A DNA stretch of 64,000 bases from Tamlana sp. 2_MG-2023 (GTDB lineage: Bacteria > Bacteroidota > Bacteroidia > Flavobacteriales > Flavobacteriaceae). The stretch is from positions 124,001 to 188,000 of the forward strand of contig NZ_JAUOSF010000004.1 of the NCBI RefSeq assembly GCF_030548465.1, given 5' to 3'. The notes beneath the pieces were generated by a model. The model saw nothing but the letters and a program-made list of their open reading frames with translations. It made no database searches and had not been told where the DNA came from. The position numbers and the translations under genes were made by a program. Of the stretch, positions 47,356 to 56,318 are shown one piece after another (the first letter of the stretch is position 1; the number at the start of each line of letters is the position of its first letter).

Positions 47356-47428
47356 CACGGGCGGAGAGACTCGAACTCCCGACACCTGGTTTTGGAGACC
47401 AGTGCTCTACCAACTGAGCTACGCCCGT
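47356..47428 (-). tRNA. tRNA-Trp (anticodon CCA)
   Basis: 73 bases. Acceptor ACGGGCG/CGCCCGT, anticodon arm CTGGT..ACCAG with loop CTCCAAA (anticodon CCA), T-arm GGAGTTCGAGTCTCC, discriminator G as expected for tryptophan. It sits between tuf and secE. Confidence 0.96.
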
Positions 47429-47439
47429 AAACATAAGTC

Positions 47440-47464
47440 AAGGTATTCCAAAAAGGAATACCTT
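47440..47464 (-). promoter_or_regulatory. Hairpin between tuf and tRNA-Trp
   Basis: AAGGTATTCC (47440-47449) pairs with GGAATACCTT (47455-47464) around AAAAA. No U tract follows on the minus strand, so it may be a processing signal for the tuf/tRNA-Trp transcript or a weak terminator. Confidence 0.55.
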
Positions 47465-47493
47465 AGCTTATTATTTTGGTTAAACTAAATTAA

Positions 47494-48681
47494 TTAGTCT
47501 AATATTTCAGTTACCTGACCTGCACCAACTGTTCTACCACCTTCACGGATAGCGAAACGTAAACCTACGTTCATTGCAATTGTGTTAATTAACTCAACAG
47601 TAATAGTTAAGTTATCTCCAGGCATAACCATTTCAACTCCATCAGGAAGCGCAATGTTTCCAGTTACGTCAGTTGTACGTACGTAGAACTGTGGACGGTA
47701 GTTGTTATGGAATGGAGTGTGACGTCCACCTTCTTCTTTTTTAAGGATATAAACCTCAGCTTTAAATTTAGCGTGTGGTGTTACAGAACCAGGCTTAACG
47801 ATTACCATACCTCTTGAGATTTGAGACTTCTCAATACCTCTTAATAAGATACCAGCGTTATCACCAGCTTCACCTCTATCTAATATTTGACGGAACATTT
47901 CAATACCTGTGATTGTAGAAGATAATTTCTCAGCTCCCATACCAACGATATCAACAGGATCTCCAGTGTTAGCAACACCAGTTTCAATACGACCAGTTGC
48001 AACAGTACCACGACCAGTAATAGAGAATACATCCTCGATAGGCATTAAGAAAGGCTTATCCATATCACGTACAGGCTCTTCAATCCACTCATCACAAGCA
48101 GCCATTAATTCCATTACAGTATCTACCCATTTTGGCTCACCGTTAAGTGCACCTAAAGCAGAACCAGAGATTACAGGTCCATTATCTCCATCGTACTCGT
48201 AGAAAGATAATAAATCTCTAACTTCCATATCAACAAGCTCTAAAAGCTCTTCATCATCAACCATATCAACTTTGTTTAAGAAAACAACGATACGAGGAAT
48301 ACCTACTTGACGACCTAATAAGATGTGCTCACGAGTTTGTGGCATAGGACCATCTGTAGCAGCTACTACTAAGATTGCACCATCCATTTGAGCAGCACCA
48401 GTAACCATGTTCTTTACGTAATCGGCGTGACCTGGACAGTCTACGTGCGCGTAGTGACGGTTTGCTGTTTGATACTCAACGTGTGAAGTATTAATTGTAA
48501 TACCTCTTTCTTTTTCTTCTGGAGCATTATCAATAGAAGAGAAATCTCTTGCTTCAGAGAAACCTGCATCAGCTAATACTTTAGTAATAGCAGCAGTTAA
48601 AGTTGTTTTACCGTGATCTACGTGTCCAATTGTACCAATATTTAAGTGTGGTTTTGAACGATCGAAAGTTGCCTTTGCCAT
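47494..48681 (-). CDS. tuf: Elongation factor Tu
   Basis: 395 residues. GTPase motifs GHVDHGKTT (G1), RGITI (G2), [12 protein letters not shown] (G3), NKVD (G4); domains 2 and 3 include [26 protein letters not shown] and [13 protein letters not shown]. It delivers aminoacyl-tRNA to the ribosome. It is the protein gene after a four-tRNA leader (Thr, Tyr, Gly, Thr), so tRNA and EF-Tu levels may be coordinated. Confidence 0.98.
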   Translation of the reverse strand: MAKATFDRSKPHLNIGTIGHVDHGKTTLTAAITKVLADAGFSEARDFSSIDNAPEEKERGITINTSHVEYQTANRHYAHVDCPGHADYVKNMVTGAAQMDGAILVVAATDGPMPQTREHILLGRQVGIPRIVVFLNKVDMVDDEELLELVDMEVRDLLSFYEYDGDNGPVISGSALGALNGEPKWVDTVMELMAACDEWIEEPVRDMDKPFLMPIEDVFSITGRGTVATGRIETGVANTGDPVDIVGMGAEKLSSTITGIEMFRQILDRGEAGDNAGILLRGIEKSQISRGMVIVKPGSVTPHAKFKAEVYILKKEEGGRHTPFHNNYRPQFYVRTTDVTGNIALPDGVEMVMPGDNLTITVELINTIAMNVGLRFAIREGGRTVGAGQVTEILD

Positions 48682-48750
48682 GTTTTTAAATAATTTTAAT
48701 CTTAGTTATATAATAATATTAGTGTAATCTATTTTTTAATCTCAATATAG

Positions 48751-48822
48751 AGCCAATGACGAGAATTGAACTCGTGACCTCTTCCTTACCAAGGAAACGC
48801 TCTACCCCTGAGCTACACCGGC
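48751..48822 (-). tRNA. tRNA-Thr (anticodon GGT)
   Basis: 72 bases. Acceptor GCCGGTG/CATTGGC with one G-T pair, anticodon arm TTCCT..AGGAA with loop TTGGTAA (GGT), T-arm CGAGTTCAATTCTCG. Fourth tRNA of the cluster, closest to tuf. Confidence 0.94.
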
Positions 48823-48885
48823 GTAAAGTTTTTATTTCCTATTCTTTCAAAACAACCTTTAATAAGGAGATCTTAAAAAAAGAGC

Positions 48886-48903
48886 TTCCTGCCTCCGCAG
48901 GAA
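48886..48903. repeat. CCTGC hairpin downstream of tRNA-Gly
   Basis: TTCCTGC (48886-48892), CTCC loop, GCAGGAA (48897-48903), directly beside AATTTAGAG and the tRNA-Gly 3' end. The same unit with loop CTTT occurs at 49281-49297 beside tRNA-Thr. Confidence 0.65.
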
Positions 48904-48908
48904 TTTAG

Positions 48909-48981
48909 AGCGAGAGACCGGGTTCGAACCGGCGACATTCAGCTTGGAAGGCTGACGCTCTACCAACTGAGCTACTCTCGC
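48909..48981 (-). tRNA. tRNA-Gly (anticodon TCC)
   Basis: 73 bases. Acceptor GCGAGAG/CTCTCGC, anticodon arm CAGCC..(loop CTTCCAA)..GCTG giving TCC, T-arm CCGGTTCGAACCCGG. Confidence 0.95.
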
Positions 48982-49115
48982 ATTTCGATAAGCTTTACAC
49001 TTACCAGGTTTTCAATATTTCAAAGTTCATATTTATTTAGGATTACCTCACATTCGTTCGGTGTTCCTGGATTGGTGACCCAACCCAAACAATTCTCCTT
49101 ATAAAGAACTGCTTG

Positions 49116-49197
<82 letters not shown>

Positions 49198-49280
49198 GGA
49201 CCACTTGAAATTTCTTCTACAAAATTTCAAAGTTATTTTCAATTTTTTAATGAACATCTCAAAACTCTTAAATTTTGAGA

Positions 49281-49297
49281 TCCCTGCCTTTGCAGGA
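49281..49297. repeat. CCTGC hairpin downstream of tRNA-Thr
   Basis: CCTGC (49283-49287), CTTT loop, GCAGG (49292-49296), followed by AATTTAGAGC up to the tRNA-Thr 3' end. Near-copy of 48886-48903. Confidence 0.6.
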
Positions 49298-49303
49298 ATT
49301 TAG

Positions 49304-49377
49304 AGCCGATGGAGGGACTCGAACCCACGACCTGCTGATTACAAATCAGCTGCTCTAGCCAGCTGAGCTACATCGGC
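49304..49377 (-). tRNA. tRNA-Thr (anticodon TGT), second copy
   Basis: 74 bases identical to the tRNA at 31857-31930, including loop TTTGTAA. First tRNA of the Thr-Tyr-Gly-Thr-tuf transcription unit. Confidence 0.95.
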
Positions 49378-49396
49378 TTTTCTACTTTTTTTACAT

Positions 49397-49456
49397 ATAA
49401 AAAAAGTCCGCTATTTCTAACGGACTGCAAATGTATAGTTTTTTTATATTATTCAA
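49397..49456 (-). promoter_or_regulatory. Promoter followed directly by a terminator-like hairpin before the tRNA-tuf operon
   Basis: On the minus strand TTG (49454-49456) and TACATTTG (49428-49435) are 18 bases apart, a full promoter match. The next bases form AGTCCG (49421-49426 side) and CGGACT (49405-49410 side) with a TTAGAAATAG loop and a run of seven T residues, an intrinsic terminator shape. It may end hpf, or attenuate the tRNA-tuf transcript. Confidence 0.6.
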
Positions 49457-49477
49457 AACATTTTTTAATAAATTTTA

Positions 49478-49780
49478 TCATAAATATGCTCTTAATTTTT
49501 CTTTTTTCTTTTTTAGCTGTCTTTCTAGGGATGCAACAGCCATATCTGTACCCTCCTCAAAGCTTTTACATTGCTTTTTAACCACTAGACTATCGCCAGG
49601 AACACTTACTTTAACTTCAAATATTTTATTTTCTTTATCACTTGTATTTTCAACTTTCAAAAAAACATCTGATTTAATAACCTTGTCATAATACAAATCC
49701 AATTTATCCATACGTTTTTGGATAAACATTAATAATTTTTCATCTGCATTAAAATTTACGGATTGCGTGTTTACTTTCAT
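49478..49780 (-). CDS. hpf: Ribosome hibernation promoting factor, short form
   Basis: 100 residues of the HPF/RaiA fold: MKVNTQSVNFNADEKLLMFIQKRMDKLDLYYDK, VFLKVENTSDKENKIFEVKVSVPG, and SFEEGTDMAVASLERQLKKKKEKL. It lacks the long C-terminal dimerisation domain, so it is a short HPF that binds the decoding region of idle ribosomes. It lies between xerC and the tRNA-tuf operon, 124 bases after xerC. Confidence 0.9.
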   Translation of the reverse strand: MKVNTQSVNFNADEKLLMFIQKRMDKLDLYYDKVIKSDVFLKVENTSDKENKIFEVKVSVPGDSLVVKKQCKSFEEGTDMAVASLERQLKKKKEKLRAYL

Positions 49781-49904
49781 CTGTTTACTTTTAATTTAAC
49801 AAATAGACTTTATGTAATAGGTCTTGGATCATTTTACTTCAAAATCAATAAATCATTCAAAACCTATTTCACATCATCTATTTTCGATTAGACAATATGT
49901 GAAT

Positions 49905-50795
49905 TTATTTTTTACTTCTCGGATGTGCATTAACATGTACTTTTTTAAGTTCGGCTATACTGTTGTGTGTGTAAACTTGAGTAGCAGCCAAACTTGAATG
50001 TCCTAGAAGTTCTTTAACAGCATTTAAATCGGCACCTTGGTTTAACAAATGAGTAGCGAAAGAGTGTCTTAATATATGAGGACTCTTCTTTACCTTTGAA
50101 GATGCCAAACTAAAATAATCATTTATTATCCGATAGACAAGAGTTTCATATATTTTAACGCCCTTTTTGGTTAAAAATAAATATCCTTTATCTGCAATCT
50201 CTTCTAAACCACTTCTTACTTCTAGGTAATCATTTGCAGTGTGCACTACAGAATCTAACAACGGTACAATACGTTCCTTATTTCGCTTACCGAGCACTTT
50301 TAACGTTTTATTATGTATATCTAAACTTGCCAATTTGAGCTCTACGAGCTCAATACGCCTGATACCTGTAGAATAAAATATTTCAATGATTAATTTATTT
50401 CGCAAACTTTCAAAATCGGTTCCGAAGTTTAAATCATCTAAAACGGTTTTGACTTCAGCTTCAGAAAAAGGCACTTGCACTTTTTTACTCGTTTTTAATG
50501 CTTTGTGTTTAGCTAAAGGATTCAGTTGGATATCACCAACTTTCAGAAGAAATTTATAATAGGTATTTAATGCGGAAACTTTTCGGTTGATGCTTCTATT
50601 AGATATACCACTTTCAACTAAAAGCACAATCCACGATCTTATTTGTGAATAATTAACGGCATTAATAGAAGGACTGTCGAAAGTTTCAACTATAAATTCA
50701 GAAAAACGCGTTAAATCATTGAGATAAGCTTTAACTGTTAATTCTGAATAATTCTTCTCCAGCAATAGGTAATCTGTAAATGATTTGAAATTCAT
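49905..50795 (-). CDS. xerC: Tyrosine recombinase XerC-like
   Basis: 296 residues. An N-terminal SAM-like core-binding domain (about 1-95) precedes the catalytic domain with R146 (STGIRRIEL), K170, H240/R243 (PHILRHSF), H266 (LLGHSSL) and nucleophile Y275 (QVYTHNS). It resolves chromosome dimers at dif with XerD or, as in some phyla, alone. It is downstream of rpsU, separated by the rpsU terminator. Confidence 0.93.
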   Translation of the reverse strand: MNFKSFTDYLLLEKNYSELTVKAYLNDLTRFSEFIVETFDSPSINAVNYSQIRSWIVLLVESGISNRSINRKVSALNTYYKFLLKVGDIQLNPLAKHKALKTSKKVQVPFSEAEVKTVLDDLNFGTDFESLRNKLIIEIFYSTGIRRIELVELKLASLDIHNKTLKVLGKRNKERIVPLLDSVVHTANDYLEVRSGLEEIADKGYLFLTKKGVKIYETLVYRIINDYFSLASSKVKKSPHILRHSFATHLLNQGADLNAVKELLGHSSLAATQVYTHNSIAELKKVHVNAHPRSKK

Positions 50796-50901
50796 CGGAA
50801 AGTTCTAGTTGAATTATTAGCTGTGGGATTAAAGTTAATTCATTATTTCAAAAGCAACAACTTTATATCTTCTAGTCTATAAAACGGTCTTAGTATAAAA
50901 C

Positions 50902-50929
50902 AAAAAAAATCCCGCAAGAAGCGGGATTT
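50902..50929 (-). terminator. Terminator of rpsU
   Basis: AAATCCCGC (50907-50915), AAGAA loop, GCGGGATTT (50921-50929); eight A residues on the left form the T run for minus-strand transcripts. Confidence 0.85.
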
Positions 50930-50956
50930 ATATGAATTGTGAGAAATCAAAATTAA

Positions 50957-51151
50957 TTAGATATTCTCAGCATCTCTTAGTCCTTGAACGTATTGTGCTT
51001 TTTGTATTTGCGCTCTACGTAAAACAGAAGGCTTGTCAAACTGCTTGCGCGTTTGTAGTGCACGTCTTGATCCAGTTTTATCAAACTTTCTCTTGAAACG
51101 CTTTAAAGCTCTCTCTATATTTTCTCCTTCTTTTATTGGAATTATTAACAT
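50957..51151 (-). CDS. rpsU: 30S ribosomal protein bS21
   Basis: 64 residues. MLIIPIKEGENIERALKRFKRKFDKTGSRRALQTRK and the following RRAQIQKAQYVQGL match bS21. In Flavobacterium johnsoniae bS21 is known to help bury the 16S anti-Shine-Dalgarno with bS6 and bS18. Its own mRNA here has a strong Shine-Dalgarno, unlike other genes in the window, which fits a feedback loop that translates rpsU when bS21 is scarce. Confidence 0.96.
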   Translation of the reverse strand: MLIIPIKEGENIERALKRFKRKFDKTGSRRALQTRKQFDKPSVLRRAQIQKAQYVQGLRDAENI

Positions 51152-51160
51152 AGTGTCTTA

Positions 51161-51170
51161 ACCTCCTCTC
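51161..51170 (-). promoter_or_regulatory. Strong Shine-Dalgarno of rpsU
   Basis: The minus strand reads GAGAGGAGGT, with AGGAGG ten bases before the rpsU ATG. It is nearly the full complement of the 16S 3' end. I saw no comparable sequence before other genes in the window. Confidence 0.85.
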
Positions 51171-51189
51171 TTTTAGAATTTTCAGGCTG

Positions 51190-51197
51190 CAAATATA
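51190..51197 (-). promoter_or_regulatory. -7 box of rpsU
   Basis: TATATTTG on the minus strand, 38 bases upstream of the rpsU ATG. The start of transcription would be near 51183, leaving a leader that contains the Shine-Dalgarno. Confidence 0.6.
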
Positions 51198-51237
51198 GAA
51201 ATATTTCTATATTCAGCATCAAAAAATAAAAAATATT

Positions 51238-52404
51238 TTATGTCGCTGGTTTATAAGCCTTTTTATCTATAATTATCTTAGATAAAATCTCTCTTAAAAT
51301 CTCTGAGGTTCCGCCTCCAATAGGTCCCAAACGACTATCGCGAAGCATTCTTGCTAAAGGATAATCTTCCATATAACCATAACCTCCTAAAAATTGCAGA
51401 CATTGGTATATGACATCATCGGCCACTTTCGTAGATTTCAACTTTGACATGGTGGCTTCTTTAACCACATATTCTCCTTTATTTAAACGGTATGTCACCG
51501 AATAATTAAAAACTTTACAAAATTCAACCTCTGTTGCTAAATCGGCAATAGTATGTCTTAAGGCTTGAAACTGATCAATCGCTTTTCCGAAAGCTTGACG
51601 CTCACTCATGTATTTTAATGCATAATCTAAAGCAAATTCTGCTCTAGCATGAGCATTAACCCCCATAATTAAACGCTCTAATGAAAAATGCTGCATGATA
51701 TAAGGAAAACCTTTGCCTTCTTCACCCAATAAGTTTTCAGCAGGAATCTTTACATTATCAAAAGCAATTTCTCCAGTATCAGATGCGCGCCAACCTAACT
51801 TATCTAATTTCGTTGCTGAGATACCAGGAGTTTCTCTATCGACAACAAAAATACTAATTCCTTTTCCTCCTGCTTCCGGATCTGTTTTAGCGGCTACAAT
51901 TAAGTAATCACTTAAAATCCCGTTGGTAATAAACGTTTTAGAACCATTGATTGTATATGAATCACCATCCTTTACTGCCGTCGTGCGTAGTCCTGCAACA
52001 TCACTTCCGCCGAAAGGCTCTGTAATACAAAGGCAACCTATTTTTTCACCTGAAATACTAGGTGTTAAATATTTCTGTTTGATGGCTTCGCTTCCTTCCG
52101 CATTAAGGTGCGTCATGGCTAAGTAAACATGTGCCCAAATGGCCGCAGCAAAACCTCCTGAATTTACTTTTTGAAGCTCTTCGAGAAGAATAATAGTGTA
52201 GAACAAATCTAAATCCATCCCGCCATAAGCTTCAGGATATTTAATTCCTAAAAAGCCCATTTCCCCAAATTTCTTCCAAATAAATCTTTCGATTTCTCCG
52301 GTTTGTTCCCACTTATCGATATGCGGAACAACCTCTTTTTGTAAAAAATCTTGAAGGCTTTTTCTAAAAAGATTATGCTCTTCGGTGAAGTACAAATTAT
52401 TCAT
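51238..52404 (-). CDS. Acyl-CoA dehydrogenase
   Basis: 388 residues, the normal soluble length. The N-terminal helical domain is followed by CLCITEPFGGSDVAGLRTTA (FAD and substrate site) and TINGSKTFITNG. The C-terminal domain has the catalytic-loop region with QFLGGYGYMEDYPLARMLRDSRLGPIGGGTSEI, the ETF-binding and FAD motifs. It performs alpha,beta-dehydrogenation in beta-oxidation or branched amino-acid breakdown. Its start overlaps the end of the ComEA-like gene by eight bases. Confidence 0.93.
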   Translation of the reverse strand: MNNLYFTEEHNLFRKSLQDFLQKEVVPHIDKWEQTGEIERFIWKKFGEMGFLGIKYPEAYGGMDLDLFYTIILLEELQKVNSGGFAAAIWAHVYLAMTHLNAEGSEAIKQKYLTPSISGEKIGCLCITEPFGGSDVAGLRTTAVKDGDSYTINGSKTFITNGILSDYLIVAAKTDPEAGGKGISIFVVDRETPGISATKLDKLGWRASDTGEIAFDNVKIPAENLLGEEGKGFPYIMQHFSLERLIMGVNAHARAEFALDYALKYMSERQAFGKAIDQFQALRHTIADLATEVEFCKVFNYSVTYRLNKGEYVVKEATMSKLKSTKVADDVIYQCLQFLGGYGYMEDYPLARMLRDSRLGPIGGGTSEILREILSKIIIDKKAYKPAT

Positions 52405-53281
52405 CTCTGTTTTTTTCGAGCTGCAAATATAATTGAATTATCTTGATTTTATTTACAGGGAAGTCCTTTACTTTCAATAATTCATTTAACGATTTATAAC
52501 CACTTCTTAATTGGCGTTGTTCAATAATATGGTATGCTAAATCGTAATCAATATGCGGAATAGTGACCAACTCTTCTACTGTGGTCTGATTTAAATTTAT
52601 TTTCTGATAAGCCTTGGATGTTTTTACCGTAAACTCATTGGTTATCCTTTCGATCACTTCAGGAGATAAACCATAAACATCTTCTAGCTGAATATCGGCA
52701 ATAAAACCGCCTACAAAGGTATTTCTGAATTTTATAATACGCTCTGATAACACCTTGCCTATTCCATTTACTTTTTGAAGTTGTGCTGCTGAAGCGGTGT
52801 TTAAATCTTGCTTTTCCGCAAAGGTTTTCTGTTTCTTCTGGTTAGAATATGCTAATAGCTTGTTATTCTTATTTTTACTTACCCAATCTGGAAATTTGAA
52901 ATAAGGTGAAATCACCATAAAAAGGGAGTCTGATACTTTAGTAACTTCCTGAAATTGTTCCGAAGAATTAATCCATTGCTTTTCTTTTCTGAAAGCTAAC
53001 AGTCTGTCAATTTCTTCATTAGACATGCCTAGAACAGAACCTTTAAAGTCGTCAATATAATTTGGATTGAAGGGTTTTATAGTATTCTGCCTTTTCTGAA
53101 GTTTTGCTAATCGTAAGGAATCGATTTCTTTTTCGAAAGCTGCAAATGCTTTTGAATTGATTTGAACATCTTCGTAAGGCGCATCAACAAAAAAATAAAC
53201 ACACTGAAAAACAACAATAAGTAACAACAATAAAAAAATCCCATTTCGCTGATTTTTAGAAAAAGTGACATGGGATTTCAT
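52397..53281 (-). CDS. Membrane-anchored helix-hairpin-helix protein (ComEA-like)
   Basis: 294 residues. One N-terminal TM helix (about 14-32, FLLLLLIVVFQCVYFFV). At least two clear HhH units follow: LNTASAAQLQKVNGIGKVLSERIIKFR (about 163-189) and INLNQTTVEELVTIPHIDYDLAYHIIEQR (about 238-266), with a weaker unit near residues 80-105. Such proteins bind DNA at the cell surface in uptake (ComEA) or act as structural DNA binders. No com genes are adjacent; it overlaps the acyl-CoA dehydrogenase by eight bases, which may only reflect gene packing. Confidence 0.82.
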   Translation of the reverse strand: MKSHVTFSKNQRNGIFLLLLLIVVFQCVYFFVDAPYEDVQINSKAFAAFEKEIDSLRLAKLQKRQNTIKPFNPNYIDDFKGSVLGMSNEEIDRLLAFRKEKQWINSSEQFQEVTKVSDSLFMVISPYFKFPDWVSKNKNNKLLAYSNQKKQKTFAEKQDLNTASAAQLQKVNGIGKVLSERIIKFRNTFVGGFIADIQLEDVYGLSPEVIERITNEFTVKTSKAYQKINLNQTTVEELVTIPHIDYDLAYHIIEQRQLRSGYKSLNELLKVKDFPVNKIKIIQLYLQLEKNRDE

Positions 53282-53305
53282 ATAAAAGTTTTATGATATT
53301 AAAGA

Positions 53306-54928
53306 CTACATGTGCTTAGTAAGATCTTCAGCACCATCGTCCAAAGCTTCTTCTTTTACATTGATCGCTTTTAAGTATCTAACCAATTCCTTACGAATTA
53401 CAGGTGATAAAATAACCACACCTATAATATTAGGCACTACCATGGCAAATATCATCGCATCAGAGAAATCGATAACAGCTCCTAAACTTATAGACGCTCC
53501 TACAACAACGAAGAACAGGAATAATATTTTATAAATTAAATCACTTAGCTTTCCTTTTCCGAATAAAAACACCCAGCCTTGCATACCATAGTAAGACCAT
53601 GAAATCATGGTTGAAAAGGCGAATAATATAACTGCAATAGTTAATATGATAGAGAAATGAGGAATTACCGTATCAAAAGCAATTGCTGTTAACTCAACGC
53701 CTTCTTTAATTGGCACCCCGTATTCCATGAAACCTCCATCAAAATTGGTGATTACAATCACTAGAGCGGTCATCGTACAAATAACCACAGTATCTACAAA
53801 TGGTTCTAAAAGTGCTACAATACCTTCACTGGCCGCATATTTTGTTCTTACCGCCGAGTGCGCAATAGCAGCACTACCTACACCTGCTTCGTTAGAAAAA
53901 GCGCCACGTCTAATTCCCTGAATCATTACGCCTACTAATCCACCAGCAATTCCTAAACCAGAAAACGCACCTTCATAAATTAAACCAAATGCATCATCAA
54001 TTAAAGTCCAGTTTGCACCTAAAATAATTAACGACGCTAACACATAAATTCCAGCCATAAAAGGCACAACTTTTTCGGTTACAGAAGCAATTCTTTTAAT
54101 TCCTCCAATAATAACTATGGCAACAAGAACAGCCATAACCATCCCGAAATACATACCAGCATTTTCGTTCTCAAAATTAAAAAGTTTTGTAAACTGAGCA
54201 GCCGCTTGATTGGCTTGAAACATGTTACCACCACCAAACGATCCGCCTATAACGAAAATGGCAAAAATCACAGCAAGGACTTTACCAAAACCTCCCATGC
54301 CTTTTTCCTTAAACCCCTTGGTTAAGTAGTACATCGGTCCGCCGTAAACCGTCCCATCTTTTCCTACATCTCTATATTTAACACCTAAGGTACATTCAGC
54401 AAATTTAGAGGCCATACCTAATAAACCTGCAACGATCATCCAAAATGTGGCACCAGGACCACCAATAGAAAGCGCTACAGCTACACCGGCAATATTTCCT
54501 AAACCTACTGTTGCAGATAAAGCTGCAGTTAAAGCTTGGAAATGTGAAACTTCACCATGAGCACTATCATCCCTAAGGGTTTCAATAATATTAGCATCTT
54601 CATTTGGTGTCACATCTCCGTACAATGTATCGGCACCGTGTTTTTCAATATCCTCATATTTTCCTTGTACCACTTTTATGGCTTTACCGAATCCTGTGAA
54701 GTTTATAAATCTAAAATAGATTGTAAAAAACACAGCACCACTCATTAAAACGATTAGAACCCAAGGAATCTGGTAGGTTTCGGAAAATGGAATTTCATAA
54801 AATATGGCATCTACAAACCAACCGGTATACTCCTTAAAAATACGATCTATTTTTTCGGAAGTTGATTCTTGTGCAAAAATTAATAAAGGAGTAATTGTTG
54901 TTAAAATTGAAAGAAGATATTTCTTCAT
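53306..54928 (-). CDS. Alanine/sodium symporter (AGCS family)
   Basis: 540 residues, about 11 membrane segments, with a short acidic C-terminal tail. LSATVGLGNIAGVAVALSIGGPGATFWM, GGPMYYLTKG, FSNEAGVGSAAIAHSA and SWSYYGMQGW are AGCS signatures, the first two lining the sodium and substrate site. It imports alanine or glycine with Na+. A 100-base gap separates it from the potassium channel gene upstream. An in-frame segment IEKHGADTLYGDVTPNEDANI (about 93-113) extends the first cytoplasmic loop beyond the usual length. Confidence 0.92.
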   Translation of the reverse strand: MKKYLLSILTTITPLLIFAQESTSEKIDRIFKEYTGWFVDAIFYEIPFSETYQIPWVLIVLMSGAVFFTIYFRFINFTGFGKAIKVVQGKYEDIEKHGADTLYGDVTPNEDANIIETLRDDSAHGEVSHFQALTAALSATVGLGNIAGVAVALSIGGPGATFWMIVAGLLGMASKFAECTLGVKYRDVGKDGTVYGGPMYYLTKGFKEKGMGGFGKVLAVIFAIFVIGGSFGGGNMFQANQAAAQFTKLFNFENENAGMYFGMVMAVLVAIVIIGGIKRIASVTEKVVPFMAGIYVLASLIILGANWTLIDDAFGLIYEGAFSGLGIAGGLVGVMIQGIRRGAFSNEAGVGSAAIAHSAVRTKYAASEGIVALLEPFVDTVVICTMTALVIVITNFDGGFMEYGVPIKEGVELTAIAFDTVIPHFSIILTIAVILFAFSTMISWSYYGMQGWVFLFGKGKLSDLIYKILFLFFVVVGASISLGAVIDFSDAMIFAMVVPNIIGVVILSPVIRKELVRYLKAINVKEEALDDGAEDLTKHM

Positions 54929-55032
54929 AAGGTAGTAATTATTACTTTTTTTGTTGATTTGGTACTAAAAGCTAGCAAGATGCTAAAAAAAAATGGTTTT
55001 TTAAAACTAAGGCTGTTAAAAATGAGAAGGCA

Positions 55033-56052
55033 CTAGTGTATGTTGTAAACTGAATTTAAAACTTCAATCTGTTCTGGACGCCCTAAAAAGATAACTTTTG
55101 AGTTTGGAACCAGTACTAAATCTGCTTCAGGGTTTACAATATATTCCCCTTTTTCATTTTTAAAACCAATAACGGTACATCCTGTTTTCCGCCTCAAGTC
55201 TAAATCTTTTATAGTTTTTAAATCTTTGGTATCATAAAGTTTCTCAACAGGAATTTCTTCAATATTAATATCAGACTTCCCTACGATAGATAAATTATCG
55301 ATAAATTCCATTAAACCAGGAACTACCACTAAAGACGCCATATGATCGCCGCCTATTTTATCCGGAAGGATTACATTATTAGCGCCGGCAAATTTCAATT
55401 TATCATACGACGACTCGTTTGATGCACGACTAATAATATTAATAGCGCTATTTAATTGTCTGGCCGATAGCACGACGAACAAGTTATCGGCATCGTTTGG
55501 CAAGGCCGAAATAAAGCAAGCTGCACGATTTACGCCAGCAGCATTTAACACTTCATCTTCATTAGCATTTCCAATCACGTATGGCACGCCATCAACTTGT
55601 AAACGTTCTTCTAGCTCCTTATCTTTTTCAATAACTACAAACTGTTTGTTATAAGCCATTAACTTAATAGCAGCTTGTTTTCCGTTTCGACCATAGCCAC
55701 AAATAACGATGTGGTCTTTAAAACTATCAATCATTTTTTGCATCCTTTTTTGTTTTAATTCTTCAACATCATTCTTACTTAAAATGTATTCTGTTATTAT
55801 AGAAAGCGCAAAACCCACGATAACAACACTTGCGAAAATTAAAAATATGGTGAAGATTTTTGATTCAGCATCTAAAGGCACAACCTCACTAAAACCAACG
55901 GTAGTCATGGTGATTACCGTCATATACAAGGCATCAATCCATGTATAATCAGAGATGTATCGAAACCCTAATACGCCAATTAACAAAATAATTAGAAGTA
56001 AAAATAAGGCCTTATAAATCCTGATTCTAAAAAACCGACCAACTAAATTCAT
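55033..56052 (-). CDS. Potassium channel / TrkA-N regulatory protein
   Basis: 339 residues. Two TM helices (about 14-30 and 65-88) flank a pore loop with selectivity-filter segment TVGFSE (51-56). A RCK (TrkA-N) domain follows: VICGYGRNGK (117-125) binds NAD(P), then a TrkA-C domain (about 250-339). It should be a gated K+ channel. The filter reads TVGFSE instead of the common TVGYGD or TVGFGE, which could alter ion selectivity. It starts three bases after the PspC stop. Confidence 0.88.
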   Translation of the reverse strand: MNLVGRFFRIRIYKALFLLLIILLIGVLGFRYISDYTWIDALYMTVITMTTVGFSEVVPLDAESKIFTIFLIFASVVIVGFALSIITEYILSKNDVEELKQKRMQKMIDSFKDHIVICGYGRNGKQAAIKLMAYNKQFVVIEKDKELEERLQVDGVPYVIGNANEDEVLNAAGVNRAACFISALPNDADNLFVVLSARQLNSAINIISRASNESSYDKLKFAGANNVILPDKIGGDHMASLVVVPGLMEFIDNLSIVGKSDINIEEIPVEKLYDTKDLKTIKDLDLRRKTGCTVIGFKNEKGEYIVNPEADLVLVPNSKVIFLGRPEQIEVLNSVYNIH

Positions 56053-56055
56053 AGG

Positions 56056-56283
56056 CTATAAATCAAAAACTGATGAACGTTTCGTGTATATCAAATCTTT
56101 AATTCGAATCCAGAATGCTAAAAATAAATATAAGGCAAAACCAAAACCTAGCGTTACAAAAGTGAGGTACATAAAAGAGGTGCGTACCACTTTTGCTCGA
56201 ATTCCTAATTTATCGGCAATACGCTGACATACATAATAACCGCGTTTTTGAAAAAACAATAAAAGTTTATAAATATTGTTCAT
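56056..56283 (-). CDS. PspC domain protein
   Basis: 75 residues from the ATG at 56283. KRGYYVCQRIADKLGIRAKVVRTSFMYLTFVTLGFG matches the small PspC (phage-shock C) domain with one membrane helix near residues 43-60 (YLTFVTLGFGFALYLFLAFW). Possibly a membrane regulator. It lies between DUF2851 and the potassium channel in a probable operon. Confidence 0.8.
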   Translation of the reverse strand: MNNIYKLLLFFQKRGYYVCQRIADKLGIRAKVVRTSFMYLTFVTLGFGFALYLFLAFWIRIKDLIYTKRSSVFDL

Positions 56284-56318
56284 GCCGCAATTTAAGACAT
56301 CCTTCAATGCTTTAAAAG

